DNA of 64,000 nucleotides. Source: Pseudomonadota bacterium (GTDB taxonomy: Bacteria > Pseudomonadota > Alphaproteobacteria > Rhizobiales > Rhizobiaceae). Of this stretch, positions 43,449-50,983 are shown piece by piece. The notes beneath the pieces are model-generated. The model ran no database searches, was not told the DNA's origin, and worked only from the letters and a program-made list of their open reading frames with translations. Every line of letters starts with the position of its first letter. Position 1 is the first letter of the stretch. Location: contig JAEXYH010000004.1 in assembly GCA_023451735.1 (NCBI GenBank), positions 1 through 64,000 on the forward strand, read 5' to 3'. Position numbers and translations under genes: made by a program.

Positions 43449-45086
43449 TCATTCCTTGGGAAGGTTCTTGTAGGTGAAATGCGAAAAATCGGCCGGCATT
43501 GCCAGACCGCCCAGGTCATGGGCCGCCATGCCGACAAAAGCGCCGGTGAAATTGCCGATGCCGACGAAGGAGCCGGTGATCTTGCTCTGCTCCCCTTCGC
43601 CGCTTTCGTCGGACAGGACGGAATTGTCGAGAACCGGCCCGATCCGCGTCCAGGCGCCATCCTTCATATAGAAGAAGCGCAGGGCCGCACCGCGCACCTC
43701 GACCCGCAGGCGAACCGGGCCATCAGGTATCGACACCGAATTATCGAGGCCGAGCATGGTCATGCCGTTCGGCCACTGGCCGTTACAGTAGAAGATCTGT
43801 AGCGAACGCCCGGCCTTCTCATCCTGGCTGACGCAGAGATAGTGGTAGGCGAAACGATTGTAGTAGGCGATCAGTCCGGCCATCTGCAGATGCGAGGTCG
43901 GATCGCAGTCGACTTCCGTTTCGGCATCGTAATCGAAATCGGTCTGGCGTCGTGCGACAAGCGACTGTTCGAACCACGAGCCGACCGACTCGCGTCCGAA
44001 AAGGCGCAAGTGGCCGGGTCGTTCCGTCAGCGAGAATAGCCGTTCGGGATAAGGTGACCGCAGCCACTGGAAGGCCAGCGGCAGTCCTTTGTCCGGGTTG
44101 AACTCGTAGCGCTCCGGTTCCGCCGGGAACGGATGCGCAGGCAGGTTCGGGGCAGGAACCTCGTCCTGCGGTACGAATTTTTCGCCTTCCAAACGCAGCC
44201 AGCCGTCATCGCCCCACACGCATTTCTGGATGGATGTCTCGCGGCCCAGAACCGAGCGGTAGAGGCCGGGCAGCGGTCGGCTGCACAGATGCACCATGTA
44301 GGTGCCGCCATCCGGCGTCTCGACGAAATCGCCGTGCCCGCCACGCTGCAGTGTGGCATCCGGGTGGAAGCGCGAGGTGATCACATGGGTGTCGGGATGT
44401 AGCTCATAGGGGCCGGTCAGATTGCGCGAGCGCGCCATCGTGACGGCATGGCTGTAGCCCGTACCGCCTTCGGCAACGATGAGATAATACCAGCCGTCGC
44501 GCTTGTAGAGATGCGGCCCCTCGGAAAGGCCGAGCGACGATCCCTTGAAGATGTTGGAGATCGGCCCGGCCAGCTTTTCCTCTATCGGATCATATTCCTG
44601 CAGCACGATGCCGCCGAAGCGGGACGGGCGTCCGCGGTGATCCCAGAGCAGGTTCACATGGTATTTGCGGCCATCTTCGTCATGGAAGAGCGACGGGTCG
44701 AAGCCGGAGGAGTTCATATAGACCGGATCGGACCACGGACCTTCGATCGACGGTGCGGTGACCATGTAGTTATGAGCGTCCTTGAACGAGCCGCTCTTAC
44801 GCTTCACGTCCGTGTAAACAAGCCAGAACAGGCCATCCGAATAAGTCAGGCATGGCGCCCAGATACCGCAACTGTCGGGATCGCCGCGCATATCAAGCTG
44901 CGAGGCACGGTTGAGTGGACGGGTGACGAGACGCCAGTTCACCAGATCGCGCGAATGGTGGATCTGCACGCCGGGATACCATTCGAAAGTCGAGACGGCG
45001 ATGTAATAGTCGTCGCCGACACGGCAGATCGAAGGGTCGGCATTAAAGCCCGGCAGGATCGGATTGCGGATCATTGTCTCTGTCAT
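43449..45086 (-). CDS. glycoside hydrolase family 43 beta-xylosidase
   Basis: The 545-residue enzyme has the five-bladed propeller domain of GH43 (about 5-320): NPILPGFNADPSI with catalytic base D17, YYIAVSTFEWYPGVQIHHSRDL, the pKa-modulating Asp region FDPSLFHDEDGRKY and SEGPHLYKRDGWYYL with the acid Glu. The C-terminal part is the beta-sandwich typical of intracellular beta-xylosidases (about 520-550 residues). No signal peptide is seen. It probably releases xylose from xylo-oligosaccharides brought in by the adjacent ABC importer. A xylosidase or mixed xylosidase/arabinofuranosidase cannot be told apart. Confidence 0.92.
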   Translation of the reverse strand: MTETMIRNPILPGFNADPSICRVGDDYYIAVSTFEWYPGVQIHHSRDLVNWRLVTRPLNRASQLDMRGDPDSCGIWAPCLTYSDGLFWLVYTDVKRKSGSFKDAHNYMVTAPSIEGPWSDPVYMNSSGFDPSLFHDEDGRKYHVNLLWDHRGRPSRFGGIVLQEYDPIEEKLAGPISNIFKGSSLGLSEGPHLYKRDGWYYLIVAEGGTGYSHAVTMARSRNLTGPYELHPDTHVITSRFHPDATLQRGGHGDFVETPDGGTYMVHLCSRPLPGLYRSVLGRETSIQKCVWGDDGWLRLEGEKFVPQDEVPAPNLPAHPFPAEPERYEFNPDKGLPLAFQWLRSPYPERLFSLTERPGHLRLFGRESVGSWFEQSLVARRQTDFDYDAETEVDCDPTSHLQMAGLIAYYNRFAYHYLCVSQDEKAGRSLQIFYCNGQWPNGMTMLGLDNSVSIPDGPVRLRVEVRGAALRFFYMKDGAWTRIGPVLDNSVLSDESGEGEQSKITGSFVGIGNFTGAFVGMAAHDLGGLAMPADFSHFTYKNLPKE

Positions 45087-45089
45087 GAG

Positions 45090-45920
45090 TTAGCCTTTCA
45101 CGGAGCCGCGGGTGAGACCGGCCACGATGTATTTCTGGGTGAAGGTGAAGAAGATCAGCGCCGGCAGGATGGTTAGCGACACGAAGGCGAGAATACGGTT
45201 CCACTCGACCATGAATTCGCCGCGGTAGCGCATGATGCCAAGCGGCCAGGTGTAGCCCGCGCTGTCGTTGATCACGACCAGAGGCAGGAGATAGTTGTTC
45301 CAGCTCTGGACGAAGACGAAGGTGCCGACAGTGGCAAGGATCGGCGTCGACAGCGGCAGGGTGAAGCGGAAGAAGAAACCGATATAGCCGCAGCCATCCA
45401 CATAGGCGGCCTCGAACAGTTCTTTCGGCAATTGCTGGAAGAAGCTGCGCAGAAGCACGATTGCAAAGGCCATGGAGAAGGCCGTCTGGGGAAGGATCAC
45501 GCCGAGCGGATTGTCCAGCAGCCCGAAATCGCGGATTTGCAGGAACAGCGGCACGATCGCCGTTGCAAACGGGAACATCAGCCCGAGCAACAGATAGGCC
45601 TGTATATATTTCGAGCCGAAAAAGCGGATCTGCGCGAAGATATAGGCCGCCATCGAGGCCAGCATCAGGGTGAGGAACACCGCCGAGAACGAGATGATCA
45701 GCGAGTTCTGGATATACCCCCAGAACACCGGACCGCCGAGGATTTCGGTATAGGTCTCGACGCGCCAGACGGGCGGCAGGCCGAAGGGCGAAGCCCGCAA
45801 TTCACCGACGGATTTAAAACCGCCGAGAAAGGTTGCGATAAGCGGCACTATGACCAGCGCTGCCACGATAGACAACACAGCTGCGCGGACAAGCGCGAGG
45901 AAGAAGCCGGGGCGGTTCAT
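45090..45920 (-). CDS. carbohydrate ABC transporter permease (MalG type)
   Basis: This 276-residue permease has about six membrane segments and the EAA loop EAAYVDGCGYIGFFFRFTLPLS near residue 185. It starts inside the last codons of the MalF-type permease (4-nt overlap) and lies just before the GH43 gene. With its partner it forms the channel of a CUT1-class oligosaccharide importer, here probably for xylo-oligosaccharides. Confidence 0.92.
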   Translation of the reverse strand: MNRPGFFLALVRAAVLSIVAALVIVPLIATFLGGFKSVGELRASPFGLPPVWRVETYTEILGGPVFWGYIQNSLIISFSAVFLTLMLASMAAYIFAQIRFFGSKYIQAYLLLGLMFPFATAIVPLFLQIRDFGLLDNPLGVILPQTAFSMAFAIVLLRSFFQQLPKELFEAAYVDGCGYIGFFFRFTLPLSTPILATVGTFVFVQSWNNYLLPLVVINDSAGYTWPLGIMRYRGEFMVEWNRILAFVSLTILPALIFFTFTQKYIVAGLTRGSVKG

Positions 45921-46849
45921 AGCGCGCCTCCTTTACCCATGGCGAGGCGCCGATAACTGAAGGCGGTCACCATGCAGAGAATGAACAGGACGACACCGAC
46001 GGCTGCACCATAACCGACATTCAGCTGCGCAAGTCCATAGGTGTAGAGGTAGCTGACGATCGAATGGGTGGAATTCGACGGACCACCGTTTGTGAGCGGG
46101 ATGATGATGTCAAAGACCTGCAGCGCACCGACGATCGCAAAGAATGCGGAAAGCTTGATCGCGTGCATAATCAGCGGCAGCTTGACGTAAAAGACTTTCT
46201 GCCAACGGCCCGCGCCGTCGATTTCGGCAGCTTCGAGCAGATCTTCAGGCACAGCCTGAAGTGCCGCGATGAAGATCATCATGTGGTAGCCGAAATATTT
46301 CCACACCACGACGGTGATGATGGCCAGGAAGGCGAATTGCCGGTCGGCGAGGATGTAGAACGGGTCGATGCCCAATGCGGCGGCGATCTGGCCCGAAACC
46401 CCGAAATCGCCGTCGAAGATAAAACTCCAGATCACGCCGGAGGCGATTTCGGCGAGGATATAGGGTGCAAAGAAGATCAACCGGAAAGCCGTGTTGGCCG
46501 AGGTCTTCTTGTAGATGAGAAGGGCCAGCGTCAGCGCCAGCGGAATCTGGATGAACAGCGACGCGAGAATGAGTTTCACCGAGTTCCACAGCGACTGATG
46601 AAAGACGGAGTGGTTGGCAAGCCGCTGATAGTTCTGGGTGCCGACGAAATTGTCGATCGCGCCGTAACCGCTCCACTTAAAGAAACTCAGATTGGCAGCG
46701 TTGAATATCGGCCAGATGACGAAAAGGGTAAACAGCACCAAGGCCGGCGGCAGGAACAGAAGGAGGGCGGTAAGCTTCCCCTGCTTGTGCATGCGCGCAA
46801 TGCGCGCCGCCGGGCTCAGCATCGGGCGTGAGCCGGTCATGGTCGTCAT
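45917..46849 (-). CDS. carbohydrate ABC transporter permease (MalF type)
   Basis: The 310-residue permease has about six membrane segments and an EAA-type loop EAAEIDGAGRWQKVFYVKLPL near residue 220. The start is at 46849, with an alternative nine-residue-shorter form plausible. It lies downstream of the binding-protein gene, separated by a hairpin at 46881-46905, and overlaps the MalG-type gene by 4 nt. Confidence 0.92.
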   Translation of the reverse strand: MTTMTGSRPMLSPAARIARMHKQGKLTALLLFLPPALVLFTLFVIWPIFNAANLSFFKWSGYGAIDNFVGTQNYQRLANHSVFHQSLWNSVKLILASLFIQIPLALTLALLIYKKTSANTAFRLIFFAPYILAEIASGVIWSFIFDGDFGVSGQIAAALGIDPFYILADRQFAFLAIITVVVWKYFGYHMMIFIAALQAVPEDLLEAAEIDGAGRWQKVFYVKLPLIMHAIKLSAFFAIVGALQVFDIIIPLTNGGPSNSTHSIVSYLYTYGLAQLNVGYGAAVGVVLFILCMVTAFSYRRLAMGKGGAL

Positions 46850-46880
46850 GTCATTCCTCGATATGTCCGGTGTTGCGTGA

Positions 46881-46905
46881 GGCGTGGCGAACTCATCGCC
46901 ACGCC
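46881..46905 (-). other. intercistronic hairpin after the oligosaccharide binding-protein gene
   Basis: Perfect 10-bp arms GGCGTGGCGA and TCGCCACGCC enclose a 5-nt loop between the binding-protein stop and the first permease start. It lacks a T-tract and probably stabilises the upstream mRNA. Confidence 0.6.
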
Positions 46906-46921
46906 CACATCATGCGAGGGT

Positions 46922-48175
46922 TCAGCGCATCTCGCGCGCTTCTTCCACGAGGGCTGCGGCTTCTTCCGGCGAGATATCGCCGGTCACGATCTGTGCTGCG
47001 GCATCGTTCAAGGCCGCACCGACGCTCGCGCCGAGCATCTGGTCGAGATAGAGCTGGTGATGCGGAGCCTTGGAAAGATCCTCGGCGATCCGGCGCAGGC
47101 GCGGGTCGGCAATGCCGGACTGGGCATCCGTGCCGATCGGCAGCCAGATCTTCAGGCGACCACCTTCCGTCTGGTTCTTGTTGTTGGTGAGGAACTTCAG
47201 GAAATCGACCGTCGATTTGCCCGCATCCTTGGTGACAAGCCAGCCGTTGACGCCGCCGAACGTGTCGGCCGGGTCACCCTTCCCGCCTTCGATCGCCGGG
47301 AAGGTGATGAAATCGAGATCGTCCCCAAGCCCCTTGCCCGAGGCCGAGTTCTGCGCCTGCGCACCGACCAGGAAGTTACCGGCCAGATAGAAAGCTCCCT
47401 TGCCGTCACCGAACAGGCCGGCGGCCTTGGGCTGAGTGGTATCCATGTAGCCCGGCTGGAACGGCTTGAGATCGGCCAGTTGCTTCAGCGCCTCGCCAGC
47501 CTGAATGAAGGCCGGATTGTTGAAGCCTTCGTTTTCGCCCTTGTCGGCGGCTGCGACGCCATCCGTTCCGGCGATACGGGCAGCAAGCTGGCCGTAGAAG
47601 AGAGCGATCGGCCACTTGTCCTTGCCGCCCATCACGATCGGTACGATGCCGGCGCCCTGGATCGTCTTGGAGGCGGCAAGCAGGTCTTCCCAGTTCTTGA
47701 TCGCCTTGGGATCGATCCCGGCCTTTTCGACGAGCGCCTTGTTATACCAGAGCACGACGCTCGCGGCATACATCGGCACCCCGTAGAGCTTTCCGTCATG
47801 ACTCATTGCCTGGATGCCCGATGGCGAATAATTTTTGCGGTCGGCATCGGTGAAATCGGTCGAAATATCCTTCAGCACGCCGGCTTTGGCCTGTTCTGCA
47901 AACACGCCGCCGGTCCAGGTAAAGAAGGCGTCCGGGCGGGCGGACGACTGTAGAAGCGTCGGCAGCTTGGATTTGAACGACGTGTCGTCGAGGAAGTCGA
48001 ACTGCACCTTCGTGCCCGGGTTTGCCGCCTCATACGCCTTGGCGACGTCGAGATAATACTGCCGACCTTCAGGAACATTCGGCTCGATCGCCAGCATGCG
48101 GACGTCATCGGCCAGAGCCGAGCCAGCCAATGTCAATCCCAGGACCGTTGCGGCCCCGAGGCAAAATGATTTCAT
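46922..48175 (-). CDS. carbohydrate ABC transporter substrate-binding protein (CUT1)
   Basis: The 417-residue extracellular binding protein has a signal peptide ending near SALA-DD (residues 20-24) and a SBP_bac_1 fold, with VPMYAASVVLWYNKALVEKAGID and FGGVNGWLVTKDAGKS. It is the first gene of the operon SBP-permease-permease-GH43-ATPase, divergent from xylR. The likely ligand is a xylo-oligosaccharide. The in-frame extension to 48328 would overlap the promoter region and is rejected. Confidence 0.92.
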   Translation of the reverse strand: MKSFCLGAATVLGLTLAGSALADDVRMLAIEPNVPEGRQYYLDVAKAYEAANPGTKVQFDFLDDTSFKSKLPTLLQSSARPDAFFTWTGGVFAEQAKAGVLKDISTDFTDADRKNYSPSGIQAMSHDGKLYGVPMYAASVVLWYNKALVEKAGIDPKAIKNWEDLLAASKTIQGAGIVPIVMGGKDKWPIALFYGQLAARIAGTDGVAAADKGENEGFNNPAFIQAGEALKQLADLKPFQPGYMDTTQPKAAGLFGDGKGAFYLAGNFLVGAQAQNSASGKGLGDDLDFITFPAIEGGKGDPADTFGGVNGWLVTKDAGKSTVDFLKFLTNNKNQTEGGRLKIWLPIGTDAQSGIADPRLRRIAEDLSKAPHHQLYLDQMLGASVGAALNDAAAQIVTGDISPEEAAALVEEAREMR

Positions 48176-48378
48176 GACAATTTCCTCCAATATGCCTGGC
48201 CGATAACGCCAGATCCCTCCGAGCCGCAGCTCCACACCCGGCTCATGCAGGAAGCCTAGACCATGCGGATTTGCACCCCCCGTTATAATTTTTAACAGTC
48301 TTGATGAATGCGAAGGTTTTTCTTGCAAACGCCGCCAAGTTGGTAGCGCTGCTGAATCGGGGTCTGATGGAGGAGAAG
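48176..48378. promoter_or_regulatory. divergent promoter region, oligosaccharide importer / xylR
   Basis: The 203-nt gap contains an imperfect palindrome GTTATAATTTTTAAC (48282-48296; 12 of 15 positions symmetric) that includes a TATAAT box and could be an operator for XylR. Promoters for both directions must lie here. A GGAGGAG ribosome binding site precedes the xylR ATG at 48379. Confidence 0.5.
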
Positions 48379-49563
48379 ATGACCGCGAAGAAACGCAATG
48401 GCTATCAGGTCGCGCTGCTGTTCAAGGCACGCGGGAGTTACGGGCGGGAGATCATCGCCGGCGTCTGCGATTACGTGAAATCGACGCGCGCCGTCTGGGA
48501 CATGCTGCTGCATGAGGATTTTCGCGACAGCGTCGCGGGGATTTCGGACTGGTCGGGAAACGGCATTATTGCGGATTTCGACGATCCCGATTTCGTCAGG
48601 GCACTGTCGGAAGTGTCGATCCCGGTGATCGGTGTCGGCGGGTCCTATCATCGGGATGCCGATTATCCCCGCAACGTTCCCTATGTGGCGACCGATAACG
48701 AAAAGCTGGTGACTGAAGCCTATACCCATCTCGTCGACATGGGCCTGCCGCGCTTTGCCTTTTATGGCCTACCGGAAACCCGTTCCTACCGATGGTCCGA
48801 GGAGCGGGAGAAAGCCTATCTCAAGCTCTGTGCGCGGGATCGCGCCAAACCGGAGATCTTCAAGGGACAAGGCACGTTCGGGCTGGACTGGGACGATATC
48901 CTTGCCGACGTGATCGCGTGGCTGAAAAGCCTGCCAAAGCCGATCGGCGTGATCGCAGTTACGGATTCGCGCGCCCGCCACATCCTGCAGGCCTGCATCC
49001 TTGCCGATATCGCCGTTCCCGAAGAGGTCTCGATCGTCGGTATCGACGACGATCCGTTGTTGCGCATGCTGACCCGCATACCGATCAGCTCCGTGCGGCA
49101 GGGAACCCGCAGCATGGGGAGGACGGCTGCCGCGATGCTGCATCGCCGCCTGATCGGCGCGAGCATCGAGGAAAGCAGAGTGATCGTTCCGCCCCAAGGC
49201 CTGAATGCCCAGACGTCCTCCCGTTACCAGCCGGTCTACGACCCCTACGTGATGCGGGCACGGCATTACATCCGCCAGTTCGCCGGACAAGGCATCAAGG
49301 TCGCTCAGGTCGCCGCCTATGTCGGTGTCTCCCGCACGACGCTCGAAACCCATTTCCGCCGTGCCTTCGGTTACACGGTCCATGACGACATGCTCGCCTA
49401 TCGTCTGCATCTTGCCCAGGAGATGCTCGCCGACGAAAGCCTACCTCTCGATCGGGTCGCCGAGCTCAGCGGCTTCACCAACAGCCAGTATATGCACACC
49501 GTCTTCAAGCGCGAATTGGGGTGCAGTCCAAGGGAGTATCAGAGAAACAATTTCGTTCGCTGA
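48379..49563 (+). CDS. xylR: xylose operon regulator XylR (LacI-like sensor plus AraC HTH)
   Basis: This 394-residue protein has a LacI/periplasmic-binding-like sensor domain (about 8-280: YQVALLFKARGSYGREIIAGV, TDSRARHILQACILADIAVPEEVSIVGIDDD) and a C-terminal AraC-type double HTH (about 290-390: GIKVAQVAAYVGVSRTTLETHFRRAFG, ELSGFTNSQYMHTVFKRELGCSPREYQ). Length and architecture match E. coli XylR (392). It lies between the xylo-oligosaccharide operon and xylFGH and probably activates both in response to xylose. Upstream ATGs at 48304 and 48367 are less likely starts. Confidence 0.92.
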   Translation: MTAKKRNGYQVALLFKARGSYGREIIAGVCDYVKSTRAVWDMLLHEDFRDSVAGISDWSGNGIIADFDDPDFVRALSEVSIPVIGVGGSYHRDADYPRNVPYVATDNEKLVTEAYTHLVDMGLPRFAFYGLPETRSYRWSEEREKAYLKLCARDRAKPEIFKGQGTFGLDWDDILADVIAWLKSLPKPIGVIAVTDSRARHILQACILADIAVPEEVSIVGIDDDPLLRMLTRIPISSVRQGTRSMGRTAAAMLHRRLIGASIEESRVIVPPQGLNAQTSSRYQPVYDPYVMRARHYIRQFAGQGIKVAQVAAYVGVSRTTLETHFRRAFGYTVHDDMLAYRLHLAQEMLADESLPLDRVAELSGFTNSQYMHTVFKRELGCSPREYQRNNFVR

Positions 49564-49640
49564 GGGACAAAAACGAGCGTTTCGAGGTAGAACGCGATAG
49601 ATGCGCGAACATGGCAAAAGCCATGCGGGAGAACCGTTTC

Positions 49641-49679
49641 CGTACCTCAAGTGCGACAAATTGTCGCACTTGAGGTACG
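49641..49679. repeat. 39-bp perfect palindrome upstream of the xylF promoter
   Basis: Two 19-bp arms are exact reverse complements around a single central base at 49660; the inner part reads GTGCGACAA-A-TTGTCGCAC. It ends 15 nt before the putative -35 box and 77 nt after the xylR stop. No T-tract follows, so a simple terminator is unlikely; an activator/repressor operator or a structural hairpin are the main options. Confidence 0.75.
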
Positions 49680-49729
49680 TGCATCATATCCGCTTTGCAA
49701 CCCGCCTGAACCGCCGTATCAAATACACT

Positions 49730-49902
49730 TAAGAGGAGGTGACAGCCCCGTCTTCGCGGGAAAGTTACGTCGGTGGCGGTAAGCCACGTGAGGAGGCAAT
49801 GACCGCAGATCGGCATTTGCGCAGATCTGGGGGCTGCATGCTCGGGGAGCATGGGCGTTGGGAGCGTGCCGGTCTTGGCCGCATCAAAGAGGAGGTAAGT
49901 TC
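49730..49902 (+). ncRNA. candidate structured mRNA leader of xylFGH
   Basis: Several helices can form: a closing stem CAGCCCC (49743-49749) with GGGGCTG (49830-49836); inside it GTGGC/GCCAC (49773-49787, 5-nt loop) and CAGATC/GATCTG (49806-49829); and just after it CATGCTC/GAGCATG (49837-49853, 3-nt loop). A competing hairpin CCCG/CGGG (49747-49760) shares bases with the closing stem, so two mutually exclusive folds exist. I do not recognise a known riboswitch class. Confidence 0.45.
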
Positions 49903-50919
49903 ATGAAGAAATTTCTTTTGTTCACGACGGCAGCATTCGGTATCGCGGCAGGCATGGTTGCGGCCACCGGAACGGCAGTCGCCTCGCCGGACAACCCGGT
50001 CATCGGCTTCTCGATCGACGACCTGCGCGTCGAGCGCTGGGTGCGTGACCGCGACTATTTCATCCAGGCTGCAGAAAGCCTCGGCGCCAAGGTCAGCGTC
50101 CAGTCTGCCGACGGCAATGAGGAAAAGCAGGTCAAGCAGGTCGAAAACCTGATCGCCCAGGGCGTCGATGCGATCGTCATCGTGCCGATGAATTCCAAGG
50201 TCTTCGACGCGGTTGTCGCAGACGCCAAGGCATCCGGCATCAAGGTTCTCTCCTATGACCGCCTGATCCTCAACGCCGATGTCGACGCCTACATCTCGTT
50301 CGACAACGAGCGCGTCGGTTTCATGCAGGCCGAGAACGTGCTGAAGGTAAAGCCGGAAGGCAATTATTACCTGCTCGGCGGTTCCCCGACCGATAACAAC
50401 GCAAAATATCTGCGTGCCGGCCAGGAAAAGGCACTGAAGGCCGCGGTCGATTCCGGCAAGGTGAAGATCGTCGGTTCGCAATGGGTCAAGGAATGGAGCC
50501 CGACCGAAGCGCTCTCGATCATGGAAAACGCGCTGACGGCTGCCGACAACAAGATCGACGCCGTGGTCGCCTCCAATGACGGCACCGCTGGTGGTGCGAT
50601 CCAGGCACTCGCCGCCCAGGGTCTCGCTGGTAAAACCGCCGTCTCTGGCCAGGATTCCGACCTTGCTGCCGTCAAGCGCCTGCTCGACGGAACCCAGACC
50701 GTCACCGTTTACAAACCGCTGAAGCTGATCGCTTCCGAGGCCGCCAAACTGACGGTCCAGATGGTCAAGGGCGAAACACCGGCCTTCACATCGAAGATCA
50801 ACAACGGGACCAAGGACGTGGACACCCTGTTGCTGACGCCGACTGCAGTGACCAAAGAAAACATCGATATCTACGTCAAGGATGGCTTCTACACCAAGGA
50901 GCAGATCGGCCTGAAGTGA
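49903..50919 (+). CDS. xylF: D-xylose ABC transporter substrate-binding protein
   Basis: The 338-residue protein has a signal peptide (cleavage near AVA-SP) and a xylose-class type I binding fold: FSIDDLRVERWVRDRDYF, QSADGNEEKQVKQVENLIAQGVDAIVIVP, VLSYDRLILNADVDAYISFDNERVG and GGSPTDNNAKYLRAGQ are typical of XylF. It is the first gene of xylFGH and is preceded by a long structured leader and a strong GAGGAGG ribosome binding site. A large GC-rich hairpin (50931-50961) follows it. Confidence 0.95.
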   Translation: MKKFLLFTTAAFGIAAGMVAATGTAVASPDNPVIGFSIDDLRVERWVRDRDYFIQAAESLGAKVSVQSADGNEEKQVKQVENLIAQGVDAIVIVPMNSKVFDAVVADAKASGIKVLSYDRLILNADVDAYISFDNERVGFMQAENVLKVKPEGNYYLLGGSPTDNNAKYLRAGQEKALKAAVDSGKVKIVGSQWVKEWSPTEALSIMENALTAADNKIDAVVASNDGTAGGAIQALAAQGLAGKTAVSGQDSDLAAVKRLLDGTQTVTVYKPLKLIASEAAKLTVQMVKGETPAFTSKINNGTKDVDTLLLTPTAVTKENIDIYVKDGFYTKEQIGLK

Positions 50920-50930
50920 TGAAGGCGAAC

Positions 50931-50961
50931 GACCCCGGGGCCGTTACCCGACCCCGGGGTC
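50931..50961 (+). other. intercistronic hairpin between xylF and xylG
   Basis: Perfect 10-bp arms GACCCCGGGG (50931-50940) and CCCCGGGGTC (50952-50961) enclose an 11-nt loop in the short xylF-xylG gap. It fits the pattern of a stabilising hairpin after a binding-protein gene, giving more XylF than XylG/XylH. Confidence 0.7.
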
Positions 50962-50983
50962 TTCAACCAGATTGCGAGGGTCG

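Larger units (their letters stand above)
49564..49902 (+). promoter_or_regulatory. xylR-xylF intergenic region with palindrome, promoter and leader
   Basis: The 339-nt gap holds, in order, a CATGGC/GCCATG hairpin (49610-49625), a 39-bp perfect palindrome (49641-49679), a promoter-like pair TTGCAA (49695-49700) and TATCAA (49717-49722) with 16-bp spacing, and a leader of about 170 nt with several strong helices. The ribosome binding site AGAGGAGGT lies 7 nt before the xylF ATG. Confidence 0.6.

Noticed and set aside
42446..43660. Long in-frame extension of the sugar ATPase
   Set aside because: The extra 72 residues lie inside the GH43 gene on the same strand, while an ATG at 43444 starts exactly at the ABC domain.
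49641..49679. The 39-bp palindrome as a standard rho-independent terminator
   Set aside because: It has no T-tract on either side and nearly no loop; kept instead as a repeat/operator candidate.
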